In this document: positions 50,516 to 59,403 of the stretch, in pieces
How positions within the stretch are numbered: the stretch's first letter is position 1
Layout of the letters: each line of letters starts with the position of its first letter
Assembly: GCA_021740105.1 (NCBI GenBank)
Contig: JAIPAM010000001.1
Coordinates: 508,239 to 572,238 of the forward strand
DNA length: 64,000 nt
From: Flavobacterium sp.
GTDB taxonomy: Bacteria > Bacteroidota > Bacteroidia > Flavobacteriales > Flavobacteriaceae
Direction of reading: 5' to 3'
The notes under the pieces: model-generated
Told to the model about the DNA's origin: nothing
Databases searched by the model: none
Seen by the model: only the letters and a program-made list of their open reading frames with translations
Program-made: the position numbers and the translations under genes

Positions 50516-52127
50516 TGTTTTCGCCTTTTTTAAATTCAATTGAATTCATCACTTTTTCGGAAATTTGCTCTGCATATTTATCACCTTCTTCATGGAATAC
50601 GATCACTTGCTGGTAGCCACCGTTTTCTTTAAATAAGATAATTTCGAAATACAACTTCACACTGCTTTTTGAAATAGGATCTAGCATTACCATTGTTCCA
50701 AAACCTTTTAAACCAGAAATGCCCATTTTAGTTTGGAATTCCTCTTGTTTTAGGATAACATTTTGTCCTCCCAACGTATCAATTACTTCTTCTAAACCTT
50801 TTTGAAGATCGTAATCTACTTCTTGTTTTGGAACAGCAGTCGCTAATGCGATGTAAAAGTTGCTTTGCAAACTTCCGTAAGTAAATACACTTGCTTCTTT
50901 TATCATTTTGGTGACTTCTGTTGGGAAAAGTTTAGAAGTGTCTATTCTAGTTAGGACTTTAGGAGTCTCAATATACATTTTAGGATTGCCATATTCGCTA
51001 GAAACCCATTGCCCTTCAACTAAATCTTTGGTTGGACTTCCAATAATATTGTCTTTAACATAATCGAATCCTTTGGTTGCAACCAAGAAAATAAAAAGCG
51101 CTACTATTGCCCCAATCCCAATTCCTACAGCTGTTAAAATTTTGGTTTTTTTCTCTTTCTTCAATTTTTGCAAACGACGCATTTCGTCCCATTCCGATGT
51201 ATCTTCTTCCGGTTCAATTTCGATAGGTATGGATTTATCCAATGTTAAAATTGCTTTTTCAATCTTGTTTTTGTCTTCAGCAATTTCAAAATCTACCGGT
51301 CTTGATTTAGCAAATTTTACTAAATCGGCTTGCTTTAAAACGCGCTCAAGATTTTCTAGAGTTTCAGCAGAAACGGTCATTTTCTTTTTAATAGAAGCGG
51401 CTCTTAGAGCAATAATTAGTTCTGAAGTCGTGCTTTCCATAGCTGGAATTTCGATTGCCTCTTCAATATAATTTCTTGCAATATCAGTCAATTCACTATA
51501 ATATTCCTTTACAGCACCCTTTTGCCAAAGTTCCTTTTTTTCTAAGTTTTTAAGTAAAATGGTCGCTCGTTCAATAGGACTTTTTAATTCTTCTACTTCT
51601 TCAACTTGTTTGTTTTTATACTTTTTAATCAACCAATAGGCCAAGGCGCCAAGTCCTAAAATTAATAAGAGGATTAAAAAATATTTCCAAAAATTACCCA
51701 ATTGAAATTCCGATTCTGCAATTGGTTTGATGTCAAATAATTTTTGCTTCAGGGTATCCACTGGAACATCAGAAACCTCCACTAAAATAGAATCGGTAGC
51801 AAATACTTTATTATTTATCAAGATTTTTAAACTCGGAATTACATATTTCCCAGAGTCAAATTGGGTTACCCCATATTTTTTTATAAGCTCGTATCTAGCG
51901 CCATTTTTTATGGTATCCACTACATAGGAACGAATTACTTCCATTCTTCCAAAGTTCTTTAATGTTGGAAAAACTACTTTTGATGCAGTGTCAACCGTTG
52001 TTTTATAGGTCAAATTGAATTGCGCCCCGATTTTATTTTTGGTAACGTCTATTTTTGTTTCTACTTGCTTTTGAGCAAATAGAGACATAGAAATTAATAA
52101 GAAAAGGATATAATATTTAACTTTCAT
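50508..52127 (-). CDS. Bat-operon membrane protein of 539 residues, function unknown
   Basis: A signal peptide (MKVKYYILFLLISMSLFAQ) and a BatD-like beta region (TKIDVTKNKIGAQFNLTYKTTVDTASKVVFPTLKNFG) occupy the first ~130 residues. A membrane segment follows at ~148-168, a cytoplasmic helical part (IERATILLKNLEKKELWQKGAVKEYYSELTDIARNYIEEA) and a second membrane segment at ~335-355. A C-terminal domain continues outside. It lies between the DUF58 gene and batA, where other Bacteroidota carry a DUF4381-type or BatD-like gene. It probably belongs to the same complex. Confidence 0.8.
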   Translation of the reverse strand: MKVKYYILFLLISMSLFAQKQVETKIDVTKNKIGAQFNLTYKTTVDTASKVVFPTLKNFGRMEVIRSYVVDTIKNGARYELIKKYGVTQFDSGKYVIPSLKILINNKVFATDSILVEVSDVPVDTLKQKLFDIKPIAESEFQLGNFWKYFLILLLILGLGALAYWLIKKYKNKQVEEVEELKSPIERATILLKNLEKKELWQKGAVKEYYSELTDIARNYIEEAIEIPAMESTTSELIIALRAASIKKKMTVSAETLENLERVLKQADLVKFAKSRPVDFEIAEDKNKIEKAILTLDKSIPIEIEPEEDTSEWDEMRRLQKLKKEKKTKILTAVGIGIGAIVALFIFLVATKGFDYVKDNIIGSPTKDLVEGQWVSSEYGNPKMYIETPKVLTRIDTSKLFPTEVTKMIKEASVFTYGSLQSNFYIALATAVPKQEVDYDLQKGLEEVIDTLGGQNVILKQEEFQTKMGISGLKGFGTMVMLDPISKSSVKLYFEIILFKENGGYQQVIVFHEEGDKYAEQISEKVMNSIEFKKGENNE

Positions 52128-52132
52128 TGTTT

Positions 52133-52996
52133 TTATCGCGACTTAAAATAACTTAATAATTTGGTTACGTAACTTTCATCAACCCTTGTATTTACGACAC
52201 CGGAACCTGATTTTCTAAAAGTTTCAATAAAATAATCTACTTTGTTTTGGTATTCTTTTTCGTATTCCAATCGAATGGCTTTTGAACCCGTATTCACCAA
52301 TTGCGTTTCACCTGTTTCGGCATCTAACATAGGAACCATTCCCAGATTAGGCAATTTTTCATCGCGAATATCAAACACTCGAATACCAGTAATATCATGT
52401 TTTTTAGAAGCAATTTTCAAGGTGTTTTCGTATTCATCCGACATAAAATCAGAAATTAAAAAAACAATTGCCTTCTTTTTTTGTGTTCCCGACAAAAATT
52501 TTAACGCTTGTGAAATATCGGTTTTATTACTTTTAGGCTGAAATTCTATCAACTCACGAATAATTCTCAATACGTGTGATTTTCCTTTTTTAGGAGGGAT
52601 GTACAACTCTATTTGATCTGAAAATAAAATCAAGCCTATCTTATCATTATTCTGAGTGGCCGAAAAAGCCATTGTTGCAGCTATTTCAGTAACTATATCT
52701 TTTTTAAATTGGTTTTTAGAACCAAAACTTTCCGATCCAGAAATATCAACCATCAACATCATGGTTAACTCTCTTTCTTCTTCAAAAACTTTAACGTGTG
52801 CTTCGTTATATCTAGCGGTTACGTTCCAATCTATAGCACGAATATCGTCCCCATATTGGTACTGTCGAACTTCAGAAAAGGTCATCCCGCGCCCTTTAAA
52901 AGACGTGTGATATTCTCCCGAAAAGATATGATCACTCAATCTTCGGGTTTTGATTTCAATTTTACGTACTTTTTTTAATAGTTCTTTGGTATCCAT
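52133..52996 (-). CDS. DUF58 domain protein
   Basis: 287 residues, soluble. The DUF58 pattern is clear: SGEYHTSFKGRGMTFSEVRQYQYGDDIRAIDWNVTARYNEAHVKVFEEERELTMMLMVDISGSE. That part ends in a VWA-like DISGS motif, so the protein belongs to the VWA superfamily. DUF58 genes almost always follow moxR. It lies 5 bases before the 539-residue gene and 84 bases after moxR. Likely role: substrate adaptor for the MoxR ATPase. Confidence 0.93.
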   Translation of the reverse strand: MDTKELLKKVRKIEIKTRRLSDHIFSGEYHTSFKGRGMTFSEVRQYQYGDDIRAIDWNVTARYNEAHVKVFEEERELTMMLMVDISGSESFGSKNQFKKDIVTEIAATMAFSATQNNDKIGLILFSDQIELYIPPKKGKSHVLRIIRELIEFQPKSNKTDISQALKFLSGTQKKKAIVFLISDFMSDEYENTLKIASKKHDITGIRVFDIRDEKLPNLGMVPMLDAETGETQLVNTGSKAIRLEYEKEYQNKVDYFIETFRKSGSGVVNTRVDESYVTKLLSYFKSR

Positions 52997-53080
52997 TTCA
53001 TTTATCTTTCAGCAATTAGCCATTAGTTTTAAGCCTTCAGAATTACTCTAAACGCTTACTGCTTATAGTTCAAAGCTGAT

Positions 53081-54085
53081 TTAAGGTACTTCAATCTCGT
53101 TTACGATTTTGTTGATAATGTCAACAGAGGTAATATTTTCTGCTTCTGCTTCGTAGGTAACTCCTATTCTATGACGCAATACATCGTGAACAACCGCACG
53201 AACATCTTCAGGGATTACATACCCTCTACGTTTAATAAAAGCATAACATTTAGCAGCATTTGCTAGATTGATACTTCCACGAGGAGAAGATCCAAAGCTG
53301 ATTAGAGGTTTTAAATCAGCTAATTTATATTGCTCAGGGAAACGAGTAGCAAAAATGATATCCAAGATATATTTTTCGATTTTCTCATCCATATAAACTT
53401 CACGAACCGCTTCTTGAGCGCGTAAAATTTGTTCTACAGTAACTACTGCATTTACTTTTTCGTAGGCACCTTTCAAATTTTGACGAATTACCATTCTTTC
53501 GTCTTCCATTTTAGGATAGTCAATAACCGTTTTTAGCATAAAACGGTCTACTTGTGCTTCTGGTAGTTGGTAGGTTCCTTCTTGTTCAATAGGGTTTTGG
53601 GTGGCCAATACTAAAAATGGTTTTTCCAATTTAAAAGTAGTATCACCAATTGTTACCTGCTTCTCTTGCATCGCTTCTAGTAAAGCCGATTGCACTTTTG
53701 CAGGCGCACGATTGATCTCATCTGCCAATACGAAATTGGCGAAAATAGGACCTTTTTTTATTGAAAATTCATTTTGTTTAATATTGTAAATCATTGTTCC
53801 TACAACATCGGCAGGCAATAAATCGGGAGTAAATTGAATTCTGCTAAATGAACCTTGAACGGCTTGTGACAATGTATTTATTGCCAACGTTTTTGCCAAT
53901 CCTGGAACCCCTTCTAGCAAAATATGTCCTTGTCCAAGAAGTCCAATTAACAATCTTTCAATCATGTGCTTCTGACCCACAATTACTTTGTTCATTTCCA
54001 TAGTAAGAAGGTCTATAAAAGCACTTTCTTTTTCAATTTTTTCATTTATCGCTCTGATGTCTAAAGTCGAAGTATTTTCTTCCAT
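53081..54085 (-). CDS. moxR: MoxR-family AAA+ ATPase
   Basis: 334 residues. Walker A is EGVPGLAKT (about residues 58-66). Walker B with the MoxR extension is VLADEINRAPAKVQSALLEAMQE, sensor 1 LATQNPIEQEGTYQLPEAQVDRFM. A C-terminal lid domain ends near VHDVLRHRIGVTY. MoxR ATPases act as chaperones with VWA-domain partners; here DUF58, BatA and BatB. It is the first gene of the eight-gene bat operon running down to batE. The operon gives oxygen tolerance in Bacteroides. Confidence 0.95.
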   Translation of the reverse strand: MEENTSTLDIRAINEKIEKESAFIDLLTMEMNKVIVGQKHMIERLLIGLLGQGHILLEGVPGLAKTLAINTLSQAVQGSFSRIQFTPDLLPADVVGTMIYNIKQNEFSIKKGPIFANFVLADEINRAPAKVQSALLEAMQEKQVTIGDTTFKLEKPFLVLATQNPIEQEGTYQLPEAQVDRFMLKTVIDYPKMEDERMVIRQNLKGAYEKVNAVVTVEQILRAQEAVREVYMDEKIEKYILDIIFATRFPEQYKLADLKPLISFGSSPRGSINLANAAKCYAFIKRRGYVIPEDVRAVVHDVLRHRIGVTYEAEAENITSVDIINKIVNEIEVP

Positions 54086-54297
54086 TTTCCTGATTTTATT
54101 ATTGTAAATTTTAACATTTAAATTTGAGAGTGCAAATTGAATTTTTTTTTAGAAGTACGATGTTAAAAAATGGTTAAAACTTCGATAAAACAATTGCTTT
54201 TAAGGCTGTATTGTGATTTTCTTTTTATAATTTTAAGAACTTTATGAAATTCATCTCAATTCCATTCCAATTCAATTAACATTTAAAAACTAAAACC

Positions 54298-55170
54298 TTG
54301 AAAAAAAATAAGTTATCGCCAATTATTGCAGGAACTATGAACTGGGGTATTTGGGATAAAAACCTGAGTACTTCCGAAATGGAAAGCACGATAAATATTT
54401 GTCTTGAAAATAAAGTAACCACCTTTGACCATGCCGACATCTATGGATCGTACACTACTGAAGCAGCGTTCGGAAAGGCATTTGCATCAAGCAAAATTAA
54501 TAGAGAAGCCTTACAATTTATTTCAAAATGTGGGATTCAGTATGTTTCAGAAAACAGAAATAATAAAATTAAGCATTACGATTACTCAAAAGATTACCTA
54601 ATTTGGTCGGTGGAGAATTCACTAAAAAACCTTCAAACAGATTACTTGGATGTTCTTTTGTTACATCGCCCAAGTCCCTTAGTGCAGGCTGATGAAATTG
54701 CGGAAGCAGTAACTAAATTGAAATCGGAAGGTAAAATAATCGATTTTGGAGTATCCAATTTTACTGCTTCACAAACCGAATTAATTCGTCAAAAAACAGA
54801 AATTAGTTACAATCAAATACAGTTTTCAGCGACTCATTTTGAACCGATGTTGGACGGAAGTTTGGATTATATGCAAATAAATAACATTCAACCGATGTCC
54901 TGGAACCCATTAGGAACGGTTTTCCGTGAGGACAATGAACAAACCAGAAGATTAAAAAAATTACTCGCCTCCTTAGTTTCAAAATACCATTTTGGTGCAG
55001 ACTCCTTATTATTGGCATGGATTTTACAACATCCAGCCAAAGTTATTCCGGTGGCTGGAACTGTAAATGTGGCTAGAATTCAGCAATTAATTAAAGCAAC
55101 ACAATTGGAATTAGAAAAAGAAGATTGGTTTGCCATCTGGACCGAAAGCAGTGGAAATAAAGTCCCTTAA
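54298..55170 (+). CDS. Aldo/keto reductase (YdhF-like), TTG start
   Basis: 290 residues. Start codon TTG at 54298 (KKNKLSPIIAGTMNWGIW): the first beta strand requires it, and the in-frame ATG upstream at 54244 is cut off by a stop. The AKR residues are seen in TFDHADIYGSY (Asp, Tyr), FISKCGI (Lys) and VLLLHRPSP (His), and the cofactor-binding end in VIPVAGTVNVARI. It reduces an unknown carbonyl compound. It precedes an SDR gene by 21 bases, also with TTG, and the two probably form an operon. Confidence 0.9.
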   Translation: MKKNKLSPIIAGTMNWGIWDKNLSTSEMESTINICLENKVTTFDHADIYGSYTTEAAFGKAFASSKINREALQFISKCGIQYVSENRNNKIKHYDYSKDYLIWSVENSLKNLQTDYLDVLLLHRPSPLVQADEIAEAVTKLKSEGKIIDFGVSNFTASQTELIRQKTEISYNQIQFSATHFEPMLDGSLDYMQINNIQPMSWNPLGTVFREDNEQTRRLKKLLASLVSKYHFGADSLLLAWILQHPAKVIPVAGTVNVARIQQLIKATQLELEKEDWFAIWTESSGNKVP

Positions 55171-55191
55171 TAATTAAATTATATAAATAAA

Positions 55192-55944
55192 TTGAAAACA
55201 GCATTAATTACAGGCGCAACCAGCGGAATTGGAAGAGCCACCGCGAGAGTTTTGGCCAATAATAATTATAAAATTGTTCTTTGCGGACGTCGTGAAGATC
55301 GAATTTTAGCACTCCAAAAAGAACTTTCAGAAGTAACCCAAGTACATACTTTATTGTTTGATGTTCGGGATAAAAAAGCAGTTTTTGATAGTATTGCTTC
55401 TCTTCCAGAATCTTTTTCAAACATAGATGTTTTAGTTAATAATGCTGGGAATGCACACGGATTGGATCCAATTCAAACAGGCAATATAGACGATTGGGAT
55501 TCGATGATCGACATTAATTTGAAGGGTCTTTTATATGTTTCTAGAGCGATTATTCCTAATATGGTTGCGCGTGAATCAGGGCATATTATCAATATTGGTT
55601 CCACAGCTGCTAAAGAAGTATACCCAAATGGAAACGTTTACTGCGCCACAAAACATGCTGTAGACTCGTTGAACCAAGCGATGAGGATTGATTTAAATCC
55701 CTACGGAATTCGAGTAGGGGCCATTCATCCTGGTATGGTTGACACCGAATTTAGCACCGTTCGTTTTAAAGGGGACACGGAAAGAGCGGACAATGTATAC
55801 AAAGGATTTTCCCCTTTACAAGCAGAAGATTTAGCCGACATTATTCATTTTGTTGTCTCAAGACCGTATCATGTGAACATTGCCGATTTGGTGGTAATGC
55901 CAACAGCACAAGCGATGTCAGGGATTGTAAAGAGAAGTTTGTAA
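55192..55944 (+). CDS. Short-chain dehydrogenase/reductase (YdfG-like), TTG start
   Basis: 250 residues. The start is TTG at 55192, which alone allows the N-terminal NADP motif KTALITGATSGIGRATARVL. The NNAG motif is LVNNAGNAHG, and the catalytic set is Ser in INIGSTAAK with YCATKHAVDS (Tyr-xxx-Lys). The pattern IDINLKGLLYVSRAIIPNM resembles E. coli YdfG (3-hydroxy acid/serine dehydrogenase). Substrate uncertain. It is followed after 24 bases by the AlbA_2-domain gene. Confidence 0.92.
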   Translation: MKTALITGATSGIGRATARVLANNNYKIVLCGRREDRILALQKELSEVTQVHTLLFDVRDKKAVFDSIASLPESFSNIDVLVNNAGNAHGLDPIQTGNIDDWDSMIDINLKGLLYVSRAIIPNMVARESGHIINIGSTAAKEVYPNGNVYCATKHAVDSLNQAMRIDLNPYGIRVGAIHPGMVDTEFSTVRFKGDTERADNVYKGFSPLQAEDLADIIHFVVSRPYHVNIADLVVMPTAQAMSGIVKRSL

Positions 55945-55968
55945 TTAAAGCGCTGAAAAGACATTAAA

Positions 55969-57108
55969 ATGATCAACAAAAGGCTTCTTATCAAAAATTT
56001 ACTTACGCACAATGATGAGTCGAGTTTTTACGATAAAAAGCGGCAGTTGAATTTACATATTCGGGAAGGGAAAGCCAAGTTTTTAAAACATATTTGTGCC
56101 TTGTCCAATACAAATCCAACTAATAATTCATATATAGTGGTTGGCGTTGAGGATCATGATAACGAAATTGTTGGAGATGATTTTTTTGATGATAGTCGTA
56201 TTCAAAATTTGGTAAATGCTTATCTGGAAAACCCTCCAAAAATTCAATATGATAATGTTCCTTTTCCCAATTTACCTAAAGACAAAGTGATTGGATTAGT
56301 AACTATTAAACCAAAAAAGAGAACTTCGTATTTTAAAAAAGGGATCCATACTATTCCAATAAATAGTGTTTATGTAAGGATTGGTAGTAATACAATTCCT
56401 GTTGAAGGGGAAATTGAAAGAAATTACCAAAATTCGAAAACGGTTCATGGGATTGAAAATAATTCTCGAAATAGCATAGAATATACTTTAGACGGTGTAA
56501 TAGCATTTATGAATTTAAGTCATAAAGATTTTACACCTAAATACAAAGTTTTTAAAGAACTATTTGTCATATGTTGGGCAGGAAAGTATAAAAAAGTTGA
56601 TGATAAAATTTTTCTTTCAAGAGTAGATATCGCCTTGATAAACGAGCAAATAAAATTGTTTTACTCTGCACAAGATGTAGTAACAATTTGCTTTAACGAC
56701 ACCACTTTTACCATTACCGAATATGTTCCTTTGGGACTAAATGATAAAATAAGGTATTATCCATTAGAAAAACAAACCTTGCATTTTTTCGACAATGGTT
56801 ATTATAAAATTGAACGTGAAATGCTCTTTGAACCACCTGAATTTGATAAAAAAACACTTTTCCATGTTTATAATTCTAACCTTTCGTTGTTGAAAAAATT
56901 AGAAAATGGAACAGAATTGTCCATAAATGAGTTTAAAGATTTAGAAAATTTACCTTCTACCTTTATGATTTGTTATCTTAATGGATTTGAAGAAGCAAAA
57001 CAAAAATTAATAGATGCCAAGTTACTTTTAAAACCATTTGGCACCATTTATTTGTCTTTCAAAGAGTCCTTGCGCGTGTTGCGGAAGATGAAATATGATG
57101 TACAATAA
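55969..57108 (+). CDS. AlbA_2 (Schlafen-like ATP-binding) domain protein
   Basis: 379 residues. The N-terminal ~150 residues match the AlbA_2 domain: a strand-helix start (LNLHIREGKAKFLKHICALSNTN), then YIVVGVEDHDNEIVGDDFFDDSRIQNLVNAYLENPP and a strand ending VYVRIGSNTIPV. The C-terminal ~210 residues match no domain I recognise. AlbA_2 proteins include putative transcriptional regulators and defence-related nucleases, and here the role is open. It follows the SDR gene in the same direction and converges on the GDPD gene. Confidence 0.78.
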   Translation: MINKRLLIKNLLTHNDESSFYDKKRQLNLHIREGKAKFLKHICALSNTNPTNNSYIVVGVEDHDNEIVGDDFFDDSRIQNLVNAYLENPPKIQYDNVPFPNLPKDKVIGLVTIKPKKRTSYFKKGIHTIPINSVYVRIGSNTIPVEGEIERNYQNSKTVHGIENNSRNSIEYTLDGVIAFMNLSHKDFTPKYKVFKELFVICWAGKYKKVDDKIFLSRVDIALINEQIKLFYSAQDVVTICFNDTTFTITEYVPLGLNDKIRYYPLEKQTLHFFDNGYYKIEREMLFEPPEFDKKTLFHVYNSNLSLLKKLENGTELSINEFKDLENLPSTFMICYLNGFEEAKQKLIDAKLLLKPFGTIYLSFKESLRVLRKMKYDVQ

Positions 57109-57117
57109 ATGCTACAT

Positions 57118-58026
57118 TTATTTTTCGAAAAATAAATTAGGATAATCTGAAATAATTCCGTCCACCCCCATTTTTGTTAATTTATTTATGCTTGAAATAT
57201 TATTTACTGTCCAAGGAATCAAATTTACTTTTTTTGATTTGCATTCTTTAACCAATTTAGGAGTAACTAAATTTTGAGCTGGACTATATATCGTTGGAAC
57301 AAATCCTAAATCTTCAATTTGTTTTAAGAAATCTTTTTTATCAAAATCCTCTACAAGCAAAGCTGTTTTTATATCTGGGTGTTTTTGATGTAAATAGTGT
57401 AACGTTCGAATGTCGAATGATTGAATAATCACTCTATTCTCGATCTTTTTTTCGAAAATTACATCCATCATTAAATCAACAAATTCTTTCGGTTCTGGAT
57501 GATAAACACCATCGGTTTGGAAGTTAGTTTTAGTTTCTATATTATAGTAAGGTGCGGGTTTGTGGTTTTCTTTTGAGTACATTTCTACCGAATCAATCAC
57601 TTCAGAAAGTAATGGTTTATGTACTTTCATTTTTAATTGCTGTGGAAATCTGGGATGTACTTTTGACCCAACATCATATTTTATAACTTCTGAATAGGTC
57701 ATCTTATATATGTTAAGCTCTTTTTCATTCGATTCCAAGACCAATTCGCCATTTGGCAAAGTAGTTATTTCATGGTTAAAAAAAGGTTCATGACTAACTA
57801 GCACTTTATTATCGCTGGTAATTACAAGATCCATTTCTAAAGTATTCACGCCCAAATCAATTGCTTTTATAAAAGCAGGAATGGTATTTTCGGGCATTAA
57901 ACCTCGACATCCTCGATGCCCTTGTTTGTCAATTGTCATGTTTCCCTTTTTAAATTGAGATAAATTACTACATGAAAAACAAATCATCAGGCCGAAAATT
58001 ATATAAATAAGGGTGTCCGTTTTCAT
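57118..58026 (-). CDS. Glycerophosphodiester phosphodiesterase lipoprotein
   Basis: 302 residues with a lipoprotein signal (MKTDTLIYIIFGLMICFSC, lipidated at C19). The GDPD domain begins QGHRGCRGLMPENTIPAF with the catalytic histidine, then NTLEMDLVITSDNKVLVSHEPFF (metal-binding Glu/Asp and second catalytic His), and ends DGIISDYPNLF. It hydrolyses glycerophosphodiesters from phospholipid turnover to glycerol-3-phosphate and an alcohol, on the outer surface or in the periplasm. It stands alone, converging on the AlbA_2 gene. Confidence 0.93.
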   Translation of the reverse strand: MKTDTLIYIIFGLMICFSCSNLSQFKKGNMTIDKQGHRGCRGLMPENTIPAFIKAIDLGVNTLEMDLVITSDNKVLVSHEPFFNHEITTLPNGELVLESNEKELNIYKMTYSEVIKYDVGSKVHPRFPQQLKMKVHKPLLSEVIDSVEMYSKENHKPAPYYNIETKTNFQTDGVYHPEPKEFVDLMMDVIFEKKIENRVIIQSFDIRTLHYLHQKHPDIKTALLVEDFDKKDFLKQIEDLGFVPTIYSPAQNLVTPKLVKECKSKKVNLIPWTVNNISSINKLTKMGVDGIISDYPNLFFEK

Positions 58027-58289
58027 TACAATAATGCTTATAAAAGTTGAATAAATAAAATTAGTATTTCTTGATAAACTAATTTAATGCAAATTATTTT
58101 CTAACAAATCTAAAGTAATATTCTCATTTCTTTTCTTAACAAAAACAGTTTTTAGAAAATTTTATTTAAATGTAACCTTTACTTATCTTTTGCTTCACCT
58201 ATGGATGCATTAGTTATTTAATATTTGCAATTTATTATTTCATAGTCTTTTTATCTTAATTTCGCAGGGTATAATTTGATTAAATACAA

Positions 58290-59015
58290 ATGAGAATACT
58301 TGTTATAGGTGACATACATGGTGGTTTGAAAGCCCTCAATCAAGTTTTAGAAAAGGCGGGTGTTACCCAAAACGACACTTTAATTTTTCTTGGGGATTAT
58401 GTAGATGGCTGGAGTGAATCGCCACAGGTTATCGATTTTTTAATTGGCTTAAGCCAAAAACAGCAGTGTATTTTTATTCGTGGGAATCACGATGAGTTAC
58501 TGTTAGATTGGTTGCAATCGCATCGAGACAATCCAATGTGGAAGGAGCACGGGGGTGAAGCTACTGTTTTGGCTTATACTAATGTTGACGAGCTGACTAA
58601 ACAAAAGCACATTGATTTTTTAAAGAATTTACACAATTATTATCTGGATTCTAACAACCGCTTGTTCGTTCATGCTGGGTTTACTAATTTAAACGGGGTA
58701 ACTCACGAATATTTTCCTAAAATGTTTTATTGGGAGCGAACGCTTTGGGAGATGGCAGTAGCATTGGATCAATCGATAAGTTCAGATGATCTAAGTTATC
58801 CAAAAAGGCTAAAATTGTACCATGAAATATATATTGGTCACACTCCTGTTACTAAAATAAATAAAACAACTCCAGTTAATAGAGCCAATATATGGAATAT
58901 TGATACCGGTGCAGCCTTTTTAGGACCGTTAAGTATTTTGGATGTAGACTCTAAAGAATATTGGCAAAGCGATCCATTACCTTTATTATATCCTAATGAA
59001 AAAGGGAGAAATTAA
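58290..59015 (+). CDS. Metallophosphoesterase (PPP-type, ApaH/PrpA-like)
   Basis: 241 residues. The PPP motifs are GDIHGG, GDYVDGW and GNHDE, with the later histidine in FVHAGFTN and GHTPV. These define a two-metal phosphoesterase of the bacterial Ser/Thr phosphatase or ApaH group. Size is typical of stand-alone bacterial PPPs. The substrate could be a phosphoprotein or a dinucleotide polyphosphate. Upstream, 58027-58289 is AT-rich and contains only the divergent promoters. Confidence 0.92.
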   Translation: MRILVIGDIHGGLKALNQVLEKAGVTQNDTLIFLGDYVDGWSESPQVIDFLIGLSQKQQCIFIRGNHDELLLDWLQSHRDNPMWKEHGGEATVLAYTNVDELTKQKHIDFLKNLHNYYLDSNNRLFVHAGFTNLNGVTHEYFPKMFYWERTLWEMAVALDQSISSDDLSYPKRLKLYHEIYIGHTPVTKINKTTPVNRANIWNIDTGAAFLGPLSILDVDSKEYWQSDPLPLLYPNEKGRN

Positions 59016-59017
59016 AA

Positions 59018-59392
59018 TTAATTTGGAAGTAAAGACACCATAATGTTTTGCGGAATAACATGACAAATATCCCTTGTTAAAACTATAGGTTGTGAAACAT
59101 AAGTTCGCCTACCGGGTTTTGTAACCGTAAGCGTATAGGTTCCAGCCCTTTCATACGCCCCATAAAATATTGGATTTTGAGCATCAAAGAACTGCAACGT
59201 TTCTGAATAATTTCCATCAGTTGCCACTACGGTCACCCCATCAGAAATTGGAATATTAGAACTTGATTCAACTAAATGAACACTTACAATAAGTCCTGCT
59301 TTTACTTCAGTGGTGCAAAAAATGTCATCGGTATCACTCGCTTGACAGGAAAATAGCAAAACAAAAAATAAGTATATAACTCCTTTTTTCAT
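59018..59392 (-). CDS. Small lipoprotein with carboxypeptidase regulatory-like fold
   Basis: 124 residues. A lipoprotein signal (MKKGVIYLFFVLLFSC, C16) is followed by a beta-rich part (AGLIVSVHLVESSSNIPISDGVTVVATDGNYSETLQF...RAGTYTLTVTKPG) resembling a carboxypeptidase-D regulatory-like/transthyretin fold. It is probably a surface or periplasmic lipoprotein. The function is unknown. It follows the aldehyde dehydrogenase gene after 11 bases on the same strand. Confidence 0.7.
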   Translation of the reverse strand: MKKGVIYLFFVLLFSCQASDTDDIFCTTEVKAGLIVSVHLVESSSNIPISDGVTVVATDGNYSETLQFFDAQNPIFYGAYERAGTYTLTVTKPGRRTYVSQPIVLTRDICHVIPQNIMVSLLPN

Positions 59393-59403
59393 TTGATAGA
59401 TTT

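Noticed and set aside
55969..57108. Anti-phage defence island around the AlbA_2 protein
   Set aside because: Neighbours are metabolic (AKR, SDR, GDPD); no nuclease, methylase, toxin or second defence gene is nearby.
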